In this document: one piece after another, positions 1 to 9,203 of the stretch
Layout of the letters: each line of letters opens with the position of its first letter
Numbering within the stretch: position 1 is the first letter of the stretch
Assembly: GCA_023435645.1 (NCBI GenBank)
Contig: JAEYRK010000047.1
Location: forward strand, 16,509 to 80,508
Source: Bacillota bacterium
GTDB taxonomy: Bacteria > Bacillota > Clostridia > Lachnospirales > Lachnospiraceae
DNA: 64,000 nt
Reading direction: 5' to 3'
Notes under the pieces: generated by a model
Seen by the model: only the letters and a program-made list of their open reading frames with translations
What the model was told of the DNA's origin: nothing
Database searches by the model: none
Program-made: the position numbers and the translations under genes

Positions 1-283
1 TGTGTCCAGCGAAGCTGGACCACGCCAAGATCAGAGGATAGAAGTAGCAAGACCGGAGCTTACTGCTTCCAGAACTAGAAGTAAGAATTACCTGTCGGAC
101 TGGATTTTTTTCTATACAGTAATTCATATATGAGACTTTGATCGATGCTAGAGTAGAGTAAAATATTATGGGATATGAGAAACTGTCTTGCAATCACAGC
201 CCTTATCCGATATGATAAGAATAGAAAGCAAGCTCTGTATACATAAAATGAGTGAGATACAATGAATAGAAAGAGGGATTAGG
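1..283. other. left-edge stretch upstream of mgsA, no gene called
   Basis: No reading frame here is convincing. Positions 4-20 form a perfect 7-bp hairpin (GTCCAGC, loop GAA, GCTGGAC). Positions 68-111 form a weak 5-bp stem followed by seven T residues, which may terminate a transcript entering from the left. A frame open from base 2 to about base 133 could be the last codons of an upstream gene, but it matches nothing I recognise. Confidence 0.3.
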
Positions 284-760
284 ATGTTACAGGATGAATA
301 TATCAGCTTTAAGATTGAAAAACAAAAGCACATCGCTTTAATTGCCCATGATAGCAAGAAGCAGGAAATGGTAGAATGGGTGGACACCAACAAGAATATT
401 TTAAAGAATCATTTTCTCTGCGGAACAGGAACCACGGCCAGATTAATTGCAGAGAAAACAGAATTACCCGTAAGGGCTTATAATAGTGGTCCCCTCGGTG
501 GTGACCAGCAGATTGGTTCCCGGATTGTTGAGGGCAATATTGATTTCGTAATTTTCTTCTGGGATCCCCTGGAGTCACAGCCCCACGATCCCGATGTGAA
601 AGCACTGCTCCGTATCGCTGCGGTTTATGACATACCGGTAGCCAATAACCGGGCTACGGCGGATTTTATGATTACCTCGAAGTTCATGAATGAGGAATAT
701 GAAAGAAAGGTTTTAAACTATAATAAGGTAATTCAACGCAGACTGAAGGAACTCAGCTGA
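284..760 (+). CDS. mgsA: methylglyoxal synthase
   Basis: Cytosolic enzyme converting dihydroxyacetone phosphate to methylglyoxal and inorganic phosphate, an overflow branch of glycolysis. The 158-aa protein is the normal length plus a short N-terminal lead. It shows the family blocks in order: ALIAHDSKKQEMVEW near residue 25, the phosphate-binding GTTARL near residue 50, GPLGGDQQIGSRI, the catalytic-Asp block FFWDPLESQPHDPDVKAL near residue 100, and PVANNRATADFM near the C terminus. The start follows an AGAGGG-like ribosome binding site. An intrinsic terminator lies directly downstream, so it ends its transcription unit. Assignment is firm. Confidence 0.96.
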   Translation: MLQDEYISFKIEKQKHIALIAHDSKKQEMVEWVDTNKNILKNHFLCGTGTTARLIAEKTELPVRAYNSGPLGGDQQIGSRIVEGNIDFVIFFWDPLESQPHDPDVKALLRIAAVYDIPVANNRATADFMITSKFMNEEYERKVLNYNKVIQRRLKELS

Positions 761-794
761 TTGCGGGATGAATTAGTTGTATTTATATTAACAA

Positions 795-820
795 AGCGGA
801 TTCTCAGAATCCGCTTTTTT
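795..820 (+). terminator. intrinsic terminator after mgsA
   Basis: AGCGGATTCT and AGAATCCGCT form a near-contiguous stem around a single-base centre, followed by six T residues. Confidence 0.85.
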
Positions 821-831
821 CGTATTATCGA

Positions 832-861
832 TTGACACAAGGTGGAAATTAATGCTAAAGT
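832..861 (+). promoter_or_regulatory. probable promoter of the M23 peptidase gene
   Basis: TTGACA at 832-837 and TAAAGT at 856-861 with an 18-bp spacer, placed 35 bp upstream of the start codon and just after the mgsA terminator. Confidence 0.5.
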
Positions 862-896
862 ATGTTACATATTAACATTCAGGAGGTGCTAGGATC

Positions 897-1619
897 ATGT
901 ATGACAGAGAATTAGAGGATGCGATTGTTGTAGATTTTCCTTTAAGAGGAGAATGGGTCGCAATGAATACACCCGCCAAGAGGATACCCAGCCATGGAAC
1001 GGATCAGTTTGGGCAAAGATATGCTTATGATTTTCTGAAGCTGCAAAAGGGAAAGCCGTTCAAATCCTCTACTCTGAAGTATTGCCTGGTCGGCATACCG
1101 ATTAAAAGCTGTTATTGCTGGAGAGAGAATATACACGCTTGCTTGGATGGAGAAGTGGTTGAGGTTAAGGTTGACGTAAAGGAACCCACACGTTTACATC
1201 CCTTTATCGATTACCTGAAGATAATCAGAAGGTCTTCTCGTATCAGCCGGCAGCTATCCCAGCAGTCAGGAAATGAGTTCAATTTTCATTCAATCGGAGG
1301 TAATTATATTATATTAAAGCATGATAACTGCTTCAGCCTTTATGCGCACCTACATCCCGGAACTATTTCTGTGAAGCTTGGACAGAGGATAAGAGAAGGG
1401 GACTACCTTGGGAAGGTCGGTCATACCGGTAATTCCACATCACCGCATCTTCATTTCCACTTGATGGATTCAGTGAATGCGCTGCAGGCGAAAGGAATCC
1501 CGTGCTCCTTCCGGGAACTGGAGGTTCAGGAATCGGATGGTTGGAGGAAGAAGACAGGTGACATACCGGAGTTCAATAAGAAATTCAGATATGCAGAGGG
1601 ATTTCATCAGCCTACATAG
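897..1619 (+). CDS. M23 family metallopeptidase (LytM/peptidase-like)
   Basis: The 240-aa protein carries an M23-type zinc endopeptidase fold. The first zinc-ligand region is SHGTDQFGQRYAYDF near residue 35. The core includes GGNYIILKHDN and YAHLHPGTISVKLGQRI, then the HxH block SPHLHFHLMD near residue 195. There is no signal peptide or membrane segment at the N terminus, unusual for a peptidoglycan hydrolase, so it may act inside the cell or leave by another route. An AGGAGG sits about 10 bp before the ATG. Single-gene unit between the mgsA terminator and a convergent LysR gene. The substrate cannot be told from sequence. Confidence 0.85.
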   Translation: MYDRELEDAIVVDFPLRGEWVAMNTPAKRIPSHGTDQFGQRYAYDFLKLQKGKPFKSSTLKYCLVGIPIKSCYCWRENIHACLDGEVVEVKVDVKEPTRLHPFIDYLKIIRRSSRISRQLSQQSGNEFNFHSIGGNYIILKHDNCFSLYAHLHPGTISVKLGQRIREGDYLGKVGHTGNSTSPHLHFHLMDSVNALQAKGIPCSFRELEVQESDGWRKKTGDIPEFNKKFRYAEGFHQPT

Positions 1620-1641
1620 AACTCAGCACAAAGAATATAGT

Positions 1642-1697
1642 ACTCAGTTGTCAGTACACAGAAATACAGAACTCAGTGTCAGCACACAGAATACAGA
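1642..1697. repeat. degenerate A/C-rich tandem repeat
   Basis: Two adjacent imperfect units, 29 bp (1642-1670) and 27 bp (1671-1697), share ACTCAGT, GTCAG, ACACAGAA and ATACAGA blocks. Partial copies flank them at 1621-1640 and 1700-1735. The stretch is non-coding and lies between the M23 stop and the hairpin at 1742. Confidence 0.6.
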
Positions 1698-1741
1698 ACT
1701 AACCTAAGTACAAAGAATATGAGCATTACATAGATATGTAA

Positions 1742-1786
1742 AAGGGAGCTTTCAGCCAGGATATGACTTGGTTGAATAGCTCCCTT
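1742..1786. terminator. hairpin between convergent genes
   Basis: A 17-bp imperfect stem (AAGGGAGCT-TTCAGCC against GGTTGAATAGCTCCCTT) lies between the convergent M23 and LysR genes. The T-run is weak, so it is a possible bidirectional terminator rather than a clear one. Confidence 0.5.
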
Positions 1787-1831
1787 AATAGGTCGGTAGA
1801 TTACTAGCAGAAAGTTACAAGTGCATCAGCC

Positions 1832-2707
1832 TTATATCGTAAGACTGTCAATAAAGTATTTTGCTGCATCGGAAATCGGAATGTCGTTATTGTAGGCGGC
1901 TACCAGCATTCTGGAGGGAATCTCCTGAGTAGTCTGAAGCGTTGCCAGATTTCCCGGCTCCAGAATGCAGAAATCGGGGATAAAGGCAATTCCAAGCCCT
2001 ATCCTTGCCAAATCAATCAAGAGGTCATTGCTGCTCAGCTCTATGGCTGGCACCAGATCCAGTGAATGCTCCAGGAAGAGATTATGCAGATACATAGCAG
2101 TAGTCGTACGCTTCTCCAGCATAAGAATGGGATATTGCTGAAGCTCCTGCAGGGTAATCGGGTGATCAAACAAGGGATAGGCATCCTTATTTGCAATAAA
2201 TACATCATGGAATTCCTTCACGGGGATGATCTGCATCATATTATTCAGTGCAGAATTCGGGGAGTTTGTTACAATGACATCCACTTCATTTCGTTCCAGA
2301 AGCTTCGCACATTGGAGGGAGGTTCCATTCGTCACCTTGATATGGATATTCGGGTACATATGATGAAACTGGTTGAGGTAGGGGACCAGGTAATACCGGC
2401 ATATGGTATCGCTGGCTCCGATTCTTAATTGAATACCACTCTTGGGATCTGCGCAGAGTTGATTCTCTCCCCGGCTAATCAGGTTAATGGCGGGTTCTAT
2501 ATGCTTTAGCAGCAGTTCACCCTCCTTGGTCAGGGCAACCCGCTTCGTGCTACGGATAAATAAGGTCTGATTCAGCCGCTTTTCCAGGGTTTTGATGGAT
2601 TGACTAACGGCTGACTGGGAGATGAATAGGGTGTCGGCAGCATCGGAGAAGCTTAAGCTTTTTGCCACATGATAGAACACCTTATAGAGCTCATAATTAA
2701 TATCCAT
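1832..2707 (-). CDS. LysR family transcriptional regulator
   Basis: A 291-aa LysR-type regulator of normal length. The N-terminal winged helix-turn-helix contains LSFSDAADTLFISQSAVSQS and the wing/dimerisation helix SIKTLEKRLNQTLFIR (residues 15-60). The rest is the periplasmic-binding-protein-like effector domain. The start follows GGAGGTAGATT. It is divergent from purL. The 190-bp gap contains a 17-bp dyad with the T-N11-A form usual for LysR sites, so autoregulation or control of purL is plausible but unproven. The effector is unknown. Confidence 0.93.
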   Translation of the reverse strand: MDINYELYKVFYHVAKSLSFSDAADTLFISQSAVSQSIKTLEKRLNQTLFIRSTKRVALTKEGELLLKHIEPAINLISRGENQLCADPKSGIQLRIGASDTICRYYLVPYLNQFHHMYPNIHIKVTNGTSLQCAKLLERNEVDVIVTNSPNSALNNMMQIIPVKEFHDVFIANKDAYPLFDHPITLQELQQYPILMLEKRTTTAMYLHNLFLEHSLDLVPAIELSSNDLLIDLARIGLGIAFIPDFCILEPGNLATLQTTQEIPSRMLVAAYNNDIPISDAAKYFIDSLTI

Positions 2708-2775
2708 AATCTACCTCCATATACTATTTTATTAGCTGTAGCGGTAAACTTCCCGCTGTGCAGGCGGCAGGAATA

Positions 2776-2792
2776 TATTAGACAGTCTAATA
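2776..2792. promoter_or_regulatory. 17-bp dyad, candidate LysR operator
   Basis: TATTAGAC-A-GTCTAATA is a perfect inverted repeat with a one-base centre. Its core TTAGACAGTCTAA has the T-N11-A layout of LysR binding sites. It lies in the LysR/purL divergent region, about 23 bp before the purL -35 box. Confidence 0.55.
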
Positions 2793-2814
2793 AAATGATT
2801 TACATATATTAATT

Positions 2815-2842
2815 TTGATTATAAGACATGTTATGTTATAAT
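2815..2842 (+). promoter_or_regulatory. purL promoter
   Basis: TTGATT (2815-2820) and TATAAT (2837-2842) with a 16-bp spacer. The ATG at 2841 overlaps the -10 box, so it cannot be the translated start from this promoter. This supports the start at 2895. Confidence 0.7.
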
Positions 2843-2894
2843 GCAAGAAAATGATAGGGAAAGCAGACCTTCCGATAAGATAAGGAGTATGAAT

Positions 2895-5800
2895 ATGAGC
2901 AGAGTCAGACGGATCTATGTGGAGAAAAAGATACCCTATGCTGTCAGGGCTAAGGAATTGAAAAACGAACTCAGAAGCTATCTGGGGATAAAGGGCCTTC
3001 AAGCAGTGAGGGTTCTCATTCGTTATGATATAGAGAATCTAAGTGAAGAGACCTATAAGAGAGCACTTGGTACTGTATTCTCAGAGCCGCCGGTAGATAT
3101 TCTGATGGAAGAGAGCTTTCCTACGGAGTCCGCAGATAAGGTGTTCTCCGTGGAATACCTGCCCGGACAGTTTGATCAGAGGGCAGATTCAGCAGAGCAG
3201 TGCGTGAAGCTCCTAAATGAATCTGAAACTCCGGTCATCCGTTCTGCCACTACCTACATCCTCTCCGGCGATCTGTCGGAGGAGGAATTCGAGAGAATTA
3301 AAGCCTATTGCATTAATCCGGTGGACTCCAGAGAAACTGACGAAGTGAAGCCGATGACCCTGGTGACTGAATATGAGGAGCCGGAGGATGTAGCAATCCT
3401 AAATGGCTTCAGGGTCATGGGCAGTGAGGAGCTTTTTCAGCTTTATAGCTCTTTGAATCTAGCAATGACCTTCGAGGACTTTCAACATATTCAGAATTAT
3501 TTCTCTGGAGAGGAGAAACGGGAGCCGTCCATGACGGAGCTTCGTGTCCTGGATACCTATTGGTCCGATCATTGCCGCCATACTACCTTTTTAACTGAAC
3601 TGAAGGATATCCGTATTGAAGAGGGGTATTATGCCGAACCGATTAGGGCTGCGTTTCAAAGCTATCTGAAGGAGAGGGAAAAACTATATCAGGGCAGAGA
3701 GGACAAATACATCTCCCTGATGGATATCGCACTTCTGGCCATGAAGAAACTAAGAGCGGAGGGTAAGCTGGAGGATTTGGAGGTCTCCGATGAGATCAAT
3801 GCCTGCTCCATCATTGTTCCGGTAGAAATAGATGGTAAGACAGAGGAATGGTTGGTATTCTTTAAAAATGAAACCCACAATCATCCAACAGAGATAGAGC
3901 CCTTCGGCGGTGCAGCCACCTGTCTTGGTGGAGCAATCCGCGATCCTTTGTCCGGGAGGGGCTATGTCTATCAGGCAATGAGAGTGACCGGGGCAGCAGA
4001 TCCTACGGTATCTGTAAAGGATACCCTGAAGGGTAAGCTTGCCCAGAGAAAGATCTGTACCGGGGCGGCAGCAGGGTATTCTTCCTACGGTAATCAGATT
4101 GGTTTGGCAACAGGTCTTGTAGATGAGCTATATCACCCGGGTTATGTGGCGAAGAGACTGGAGATTGGTGCGGTACTGGGCGCTGCTCCCAGAAGGAACG
4201 TCATCCGGGAAAATGCAGATCCGGGAGATATCATTATCCTGCTCGGTGGAAGAACAGGAAGAGATGGACTGGGTGGAGCTACCGGCTCCTCGAAAATCCA
4301 TACCACAGAATCCATTGAAACCTGTGGTGCGGAGGTTCAAAAGGGCAATGCTCCCACAGAACGAAAGCTTCAACGGCTGTTCCGGAGGGAAGAGGTTAGC
4401 CGTTTAATTAAGAAATGTAATGACTTTGGGGCGGGCGGTGTATCCGTGGCAATCGGTGAGCTGGCCGCAGGCCTCCACATCAATCTGGACCAGGTTCCGA
4501 AGAAATATGCGGGGCTGGACGGAACAGAGCTGGCGATTTCTGAATCCCAGGAGAGAATGGCAGTTGTAGTAGACCCCAAGGATGTCGATATAATGTTGGC
4601 CTTCGCAGGTGAGGAGAACCTGGAGGCAGTGGTAGTAGCAGAGGTTACGAAGGAGCCCAGGCTTGTGATGGAATGGAGGGGCAGGGAGATTGTTAATCTG
4701 ACCAGGGCCTTCCTTGATACGAACGGTGCCCATCAGAAAGCTTCTGCCACGATACAAATTCCTGCTAAGGAAGAAAATTACCTGAGAAAGGGAGCCGCAG
4801 GCTTACCGGAGGAGAAGATAGGCCTGAAGGACAAATGGCTGAAAAATCTTTCGGTCTTAAATGTATGCTCCAAGAAGGGTTTGGTTGAGATGTTTGATAG
4901 CTCCATCGGTGCTGCGACAGTAACCATGCCCTATGGAGGGAAATATCAGCTATCTCCAATCCAGACCATGGTTGCGAAGCTTCCGGTCCTAAACGGAGCT
5001 TGTGATACAGTATCCATGATGAGTTATGGCTTTGATCCCTATCTCTCCAGCTGGTCCCCATTCCATGGCTCCGCTTACGCTGTATTATCTTCTGTTGCAA
5101 AGATTGTTGCAGCAGGCGGTGATCATAGGAAGATAAGGTTTACCTTCCAGGAATTCTTCCGCAGATTGGGAAAGGATCCGAAGCGCTGGGGAGAGCCGCT
5201 GGTAGCTCTGTTAGGAGCTTATGATGCTCAGCTTAAGCTGGGACTTCCTTCGATTGGCGGCAAGGACAGTATGTCCGGAACCTTCAATGATATTGATGTT
5301 CCGCCGACTCTGGTTTCCTTTGCAGTGGATATGGCAAAGGCAGGAGATATCGTAACCACTGAGCTGAAGCAGGCTGGTAATGTTCTGGTGGAATTTAAGA
5401 TCAGGAGAGATGCTTATGATTTGCCGGATTATGAACAGGCCGGTTCCCTATACAATAGAATAACCAGCCTGATGAAGGATGGAAGAATCGCCTCTGCCTT
5501 TGCGGTTGGTTTTGGCGGTACTGCGGAAGCAGTCAGTAAGATGGCCTTTGGCAATAAGCTTGGGGTGCAGCTCTCTGACAGTCTGACGGAGCAGGAGCTG
5601 TTCCTGCCGGGTTACGGTAATCTGGTGGCTGAGCTGACAGAAGAGAATTGGAAGCAATTGAGAGAAGAAAGTCGAAAGGGAGAAGGGTTAGAGCTATGTT
5701 ACATCGGAACAATCACACAGGAATCATCCCTTCGCTATCAGAATACGGTCATAGATCTGGAGGAGGCACTTGCTTCCTGGACCGGTACTCTGGAGAAGAT

Positions 5801-6689
5801 TTATCCGACAAGACCTCTGACGGAGGAGGCTAAGTTTGAGACAAAGCTTTATGACGAGAAGAAGATTTATACCGCAAGGAATAAGGTGGCAAAGCCGAAG
5901 GTATTCATCCCCGTATTCCCCGGTACCAATTGTGAATATGATACATTTAAGGCATTTCAGGATGCCGGTGCAGACATTCATTCAATAGTTTTCCAAAATT
6001 TGACGGCCGAGAACATACGGGAATCTGTGGAGGCCTTTGCAGGGGGCATTAGGGGGGCACAGATTCTCATGTTCGTCGGTGGATTTTCCGCCGGAGATGA
6101 GCCCGATGGTTCTGGTAAGTTTATAGCAACAACCTTTCGTAATGAGAGGATTAAGGAAGCAGTCAGTGATTTATTAAATCATAGGGATGGTCTTGCTCTG
6201 GGCATCTGTAATGGCTTCCAGGCATTGATTAAGCTGGGTCTCGTGCCCTATGGCAAAATCACTTCTCAGAAGGAGGATTCTCCGACCCTGATTACAAATA
6301 GTATCGGTCGCCATGTCTCTAAGGCAGTCTATACGAAGGTGGTATCAAATAAATCACCCTGGCTAAGGAAGGCAGAGCTTGGTGGTGTCTATACCATACC
6401 GACCTCCCACGGGGAGGGCCGCTTCGTCGCCAGCGAGGAATGGATCAAGAAGCTGTATGAGAATGGTCAGGTTGCAACTCAGTATGTGGATCTGTCGGGT
6501 AATCCGACGATGGACCCGGATTATAATCCCAATGGATCCTATGATGCCATTGAAGGAATTACCAGCCCGGATGGCAGGGTGCTTGGTAAGATGACCCATT
6601 CGGAACGAATTGGTACCCATGTGGCAATCAATGTCACAGGAAACCAGAACCAGCGAATCTTTGAATCCGGAGTATCCTACTTCAGATAA
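2895..6689 (+). CDS. purL: phosphoribosylformylglycinamidine synthase, single-chain
   Basis: Catalyses ATP- and glutamine-dependent conversion of FGAR to FGAM in purine synthesis. About 1,264 aa, the large form in which the PurS-like, synthase and glutaminase parts are fused. Visible blocks are the linker region DTYWSDHCRHTTF (near residue 220), the ATP-site block NETHNHPTEIEPFGGAATCL (near 325), a second synthase half with GGKDSMSGTF (near 790), and a C-terminal glutaminase with FPGTNCEYD (near 1005), nucleophile Cys in GICNGFQ (about 1105) and the His-Glu pair in TSHGEGRF (about 1170). AAGGAG at 2882-2887 lies 7 bp before ATG 2895. No other pur gene or purine riboswitch is visible. Confidence 0.96.
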   Translation: MSRVRRIYVEKKIPYAVRAKELKNELRSYLGIKGLQAVRVLIRYDIENLSEETYKRALGTVFSEPPVDILMEESFPTESADKVFSVEYLPGQFDQRADSAEQCVKLLNESETPVIRSATTYILSGDLSEEEFERIKAYCINPVDSRETDEVKPMTLVTEYEEPEDVAILNGFRVMGSEELFQLYSSLNLAMTFEDFQHIQNYFSGEEKREPSMTELRVLDTYWSDHCRHTTFLTELKDIRIEEGYYAEPIRAAFQSYLKEREKLYQGREDKYISLMDIALLAMKKLRAEGKLEDLEVSDEINACSIIVPVEIDGKTEEWLVFFKNETHNHPTEIEPFGGAATCLGGAIRDPLSGRGYVYQAMRVTGAADPTVSVKDTLKGKLAQRKICTGAAAGYSSYGNQIGLATGLVDELYHPGYVAKRLEIGAVLGAAPRRNVIRENADPGDIIILLGGRTGRDGLGGATGSSKIHTTESIETCGAEVQKGNAPTERKLQRLFRREEVSRLIKKCNDFGAGGVSVAIGELAAGLHINLDQVPKKYAGLDGTELAISESQERMAVVVDPKDVDIMLAFAGEENLEAVVVAEVTKEPRLVMEWRGREIVNLTRAFLDTNGAHQKASATIQIPAKEENYLRKGAAGLPEEKIGLKDKWLKNLSVLNVCSKKGLVEMFDSSIGAATVTMPYGGKYQLSPIQTMVAKLPVLNGACDTVSMMSYGFDPYLSSWSPFHGSAYAVLSSVAKIVAAGGDHRKIRFTFQEFFRRLGKDPKRWGEPLVALLGAYDAQLKLGLPSIGGKDSMSGTFNDIDVPPTLVSFAVDMAKAGDIVTTELKQAGNVLVEFKIRRDAYDLPDYEQAGSLYNRITSLMKDGRIASAFAVGFGGTAEAVSKMAFGNKLGVQLSDSLTEQELFLPGYGNLVAELTEENWKQLREESRKGEGLELCYIGTITQESSLRYQNTVIDLEEALASWTGTLEKIYPTRPLTEEAKFETKLYDEKKIYTARNKVAKPKVFIPVFPGTNCEYDTFKAFQDAGADIHSIVFQNLTAENIRESVEAFAGGIRGAQILMFVGGFSAGDEPDGSGKFIATTFRNERIKEAVSDLLNHRDGLALGICNGFQALIKLGLVPYGKITSQKEDSPTLITNSIGRHVSKAVYTKVVSNKSPWLRKAELGGVYTIPTSHGEGRFVASEEWIKKLYENGQVATQYVDLSGNPTMDPDYNPNGSYDAIEGITSPDGRVLGKMTHSERIGTHVAINVTGNQNQRIFESGVSYFR

Positions 6690-6771
6690 TTTGCTATCGT
6701 TCATCAGACATCCTTCTTAAAGTAAAAAATGCGAAAACAGCTTCATGGCAAGCATGATATATGTAGTTCAG

Positions 6772-6807
6772 ATAGCCCTAAATCGATGGATATTGGTTTG
6801 GGGCTAT
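6772..6807 (+). terminator. possible terminator after purL
   Basis: ATAGCCCTAAATC pairs with GGTTTGGGGCTAT, including G-U pairs. It is followed by TTTAAATG rather than a full T-tract, so termination may be weak. Confidence 0.45.
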
Positions 6808-6932
6808 TTAAATGCTTTACATTTTCATAGGAGCAAAGAAATAGTTTGAAGTGGTTTGGGTATGCTATCAATATCAGGATGTCTTGTTAAGCCTAAAATA
6901 TGAATAAGATTTTTTGGGAGAATGGAGGTTGT

Positions 6933-7871
6933 ATGAAAAAAGGTTATAAGAAAAATAAAATAGTAATCTTGATAATTATCTTGTTATCGCTCTCTCTTTA
7001 TGCCTGTGGGACAAAGAAAGAACAAAACAATCAAGAAGGGAAGGAACAGACCCAAAACAATCCTCAGAAGCAGGAACAGGGTACTACTCCGGCTGGAGAT
7101 AATACGACAGGAAAGAATCAGGGGAATGAAACGGAGGTTACGATCAGTGAACAGGTATTATATGATGAGGGTGGCCTTAAAATAACGGCTACTTCCCTGG
7201 CAATGAATGAATTTCTTGGACCGGAAATTAAGGTGATGATTGAGAACAATACGACGAAGGATTTGACGGTTCAGGCCAGGGAGGTATCCATAAACGATCT
7301 GATGATAGAGCCGACCTTTTCCAGTGACGTCGCAGTAGGAAAGAAAGCAAATGATTCTATTTCGTTTTTTAAGGAGGATTTGGAGAGAAATGGTATAGAT
7401 AAAATAGCCAAGATTGAGCTACGGCTAAACATTTTTACCACAGAAACCTTTGATACCATTGCTGTGACAGAGCCAATCATAATCAATACATCCGCTAAGG
7501 ATACCTATGTACAGACCTATGATGACAGCGGAAATGTGATTTACGAGAAGGATGGAATTAGAATTGTTGATAAAGGACTTAATACGGATGCTTTTTTTGG
7601 ACCGGAGATCAGAGTATATATAGAGAATAATACAGCGAAGACAGTCACAGTACAGGCACAGAATGTATCGGTAAATGGTTTTATGGTAGAGCCCATCTTT
7701 TCAAGTGATATCGCTCCCGGGAAGAAGACGAATGATGGAATTACCTTTATTGATCTGGAGGAGAATGGAATAGAAAAGATTGAGGATGTGGAGCTGAGCT
7801 TCATGATCTTTGATGCGAAAACACTTGATACCATGGCTGAATCAGATCCCATCAAGCTCAAGTATAAATAA
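6933..7871 (+). CDS. lipoprotein with two tandem repeat domains
   Basis: Predicted surface lipoprotein of about 312 aa. Residues 1-25 form a lipoprotein signal (basic start, hydrophobic core, lipobox LYAC). A Gln/Asn/Lys-rich linker of about 45 residues follows. Two homologous domains of about 115 residues then occur in tandem. Both contain FLGPEI or FFGPEI followed by an ENNT motif, a SINDLMIEP or SVNGFMVEP block, FSSD, a GKK turn and a TFDTIA or TLDTMA block. They look like beta-rich, immunoglobulin-like domains, but I do not recognise a named family. The start at 6933 is preferred over 6900 because GGAGG lies just upstream of it. Monocistronic. Confidence 0.85.
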   Translation: MKKGYKKNKIVILIIILLSLSLYACGTKKEQNNQEGKEQTQNNPQKQEQGTTPAGDNTTGKNQGNETEVTISEQVLYDEGGLKITATSLAMNEFLGPEIKVMIENNTTKDLTVQAREVSINDLMIEPTFSSDVAVGKKANDSISFFKEDLERNGIDKIAKIELRLNIFTTETFDTIAVTEPIIINTSAKDTYVQTYDDSGNVIYEKDGIRIVDKGLNTDAFFGPEIRVYIENNTAKTVTVQAQNVSVNGFMVEPIFSSDIAPGKKTNDGITFIDLEENGIEKIEDVELSFMIFDAKTLDTMAESDPIKLKYK

Positions 7872-8361
7872 GCGCAAGTGCGTTTTAAGCTTATTACAAT
7901 CAATAGAGAAGTACAATACAGCTACATGAGCAATAGCTTTGTAGGGGAACTTCCAGAGAGTAGCTTCGAAAAATTAGCTTCGTAAGAGAACTTCGTAAGA
8001 GCAGCTACAGGGGCTGTTTCATTATAGTCATGTTTTTTTTATGCTATCTTGAAACAGCTCCTGTATTTCTTATATACAGCCATACAATTACAACTCCCGT
8101 GTATGAGCCAAAGTAAATTCAAATATTCCTTCCCCATGACAAAAAGGGACAAGCTTATCACGATTCCCAGGTTGATTTCTCTTCCAGAATATAATAAATT
8201 ATTTGAAAAGCAATAAAAACATAAATTTCGGCGGTGGAACTTAAATTCAGTAGTCCCAGTGAAAATTATCAGTTATAATAGGGATGGATTGCTACTACAG
8301 GTAAATACATAGTTGAAAGAAATGAAGGAATACATGACGGATAAAGGTAGGGAGGATATGG
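7872..8361. other. 490-bp gene-free stretch
   Basis: No credible gene on either strand. It contains short direct repeats of AGCTTCGxAA/CTTCGTAAGAG type (about 7960-8005) and a 13-bp inverted repeat (CAGGGGCTGTTTC at 8008-8020 with GAAACAGCTCCTG at 8051-8063) with a T-run inside the loop, possibly a terminator for the lipoprotein gene. Positions 8065-8340 show nothing recognisable. Confidence 0.5.
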
Positions 8362-9138
8362 ATGCTGGAGCTGTTTGGAGAAGATAGGCTATGTGTGAAG
8401 AAGCTATGTGAAGGGAGGGAGGAAGAGGTTACCCTGATTACTGCAGTTGAGGGCAGGATGGGGAGGCTTTGGGTGGATCATAAGGAGAAGCCCGGCTGTG
8501 CCCTTGCAATAACAGGGGATTTTTGCTACCTGTTGGGACCGTATCATCCGAAGGCCAAGACAGAGATCCTACGAATTATTACTGAATTATGCTCAGGAAA
8601 GATTATTCAAGCAGAGGAACAGTGGGAGCCCGTTCTGTCGGACCTGGAGAGAAGCTTTCCGGACCGCTTCAGAAGCTATAGCCGTTATGCCCTAGAGGGA
8701 AGGATGGACTGGTTTGATCTTGCCCTGTTAAGAGAAAATGTTGCACAGGTGGAAGAGAGCTACCCTATCGTCAGAATGAATCAGGAGATATATCACATGA
8801 CCTTCGAACAGGCATGGACGCAGGACTTTTGCTCTAACTTTACCTCAATGCAGGATTTTATAGATCATGGAATCGGATATGTTATTTTGAAGGAGGGAGA
8901 AATAATAGCCGGTGCCTCCTCCTACACCTATTGTGAAGGAAAGATAGAGATTAATATTGAGACGAAGACTGAGTACCGCAGAATGGGCTTAGCCAAGGCA
9001 TGCGCCTCCAAGCTGATCTTGGAATGTCTGGAACGCAAGATATATCCCCGATGGGATGCTGCAAATATTGCCTCGGTCGCCCTGGCTGAGAAATTAGGTT
9101 ACCGTTTTGTCAGAGAATATGGGGTTTATAGTATTTAA
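8362..9138 (+). CDS. GNAT-family N-acetyltransferase (two-domain)
   Basis: A 258-aa protein. Its C-terminal part is a GCN5-related acetyltransferase domain: GYVILKEGEIIAGASSYTY, the beta strand IEINIETKTEYRRMGLAKAC with the acetyl-CoA loop (R/Q-x-x-G-x-A form), and NIASVALAEKLGY near the end. The N-terminal half resembles the extra domain of the GNAT_acetyltran group. Substrate unknown. The start follows GGGAGGATATGG. Followed by an M42 peptidase gene after 65 bp, on the same strand and possibly co-transcribed. Confidence 0.85.
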   Translation: MLELFGEDRLCVKKLCEGREEEVTLITAVEGRMGRLWVDHKEKPGCALAITGDFCYLLGPYHPKAKTEILRIITELCSGKIIQAEEQWEPVLSDLERSFPDRFRSYSRYALEGRMDWFDLALLRENVAQVEESYPIVRMNQEIYHMTFEQAWTQDFCSNFTSMQDFIDHGIGYVILKEGEIIAGASSYTYCEGKIEINIETKTEYRRMGLAKACASKLILECLERKIYPRWDAANIASVALAEKLGYRFVREYGVYSI

Positions 9139-9203
9139 GCGAATTCATTATCCATAAGCCAAATAGAGCAAAATGGTTTGAGGATTGAAGAAGGGAGAAA
9201 TGA

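Noticed and set aside
2740..2894. Purine riboswitch or PurR box upstream of purL
   Set aside because: I found no purine-aptamer core or paired PurBox-like sequences; only the LysR-type dyad and a standard promoter.
4404..5100. Minus-strand open frames inside purL
   Set aside because: They lie wholly within a strongly conserved coding region on the other strand and have no ribosome sites.
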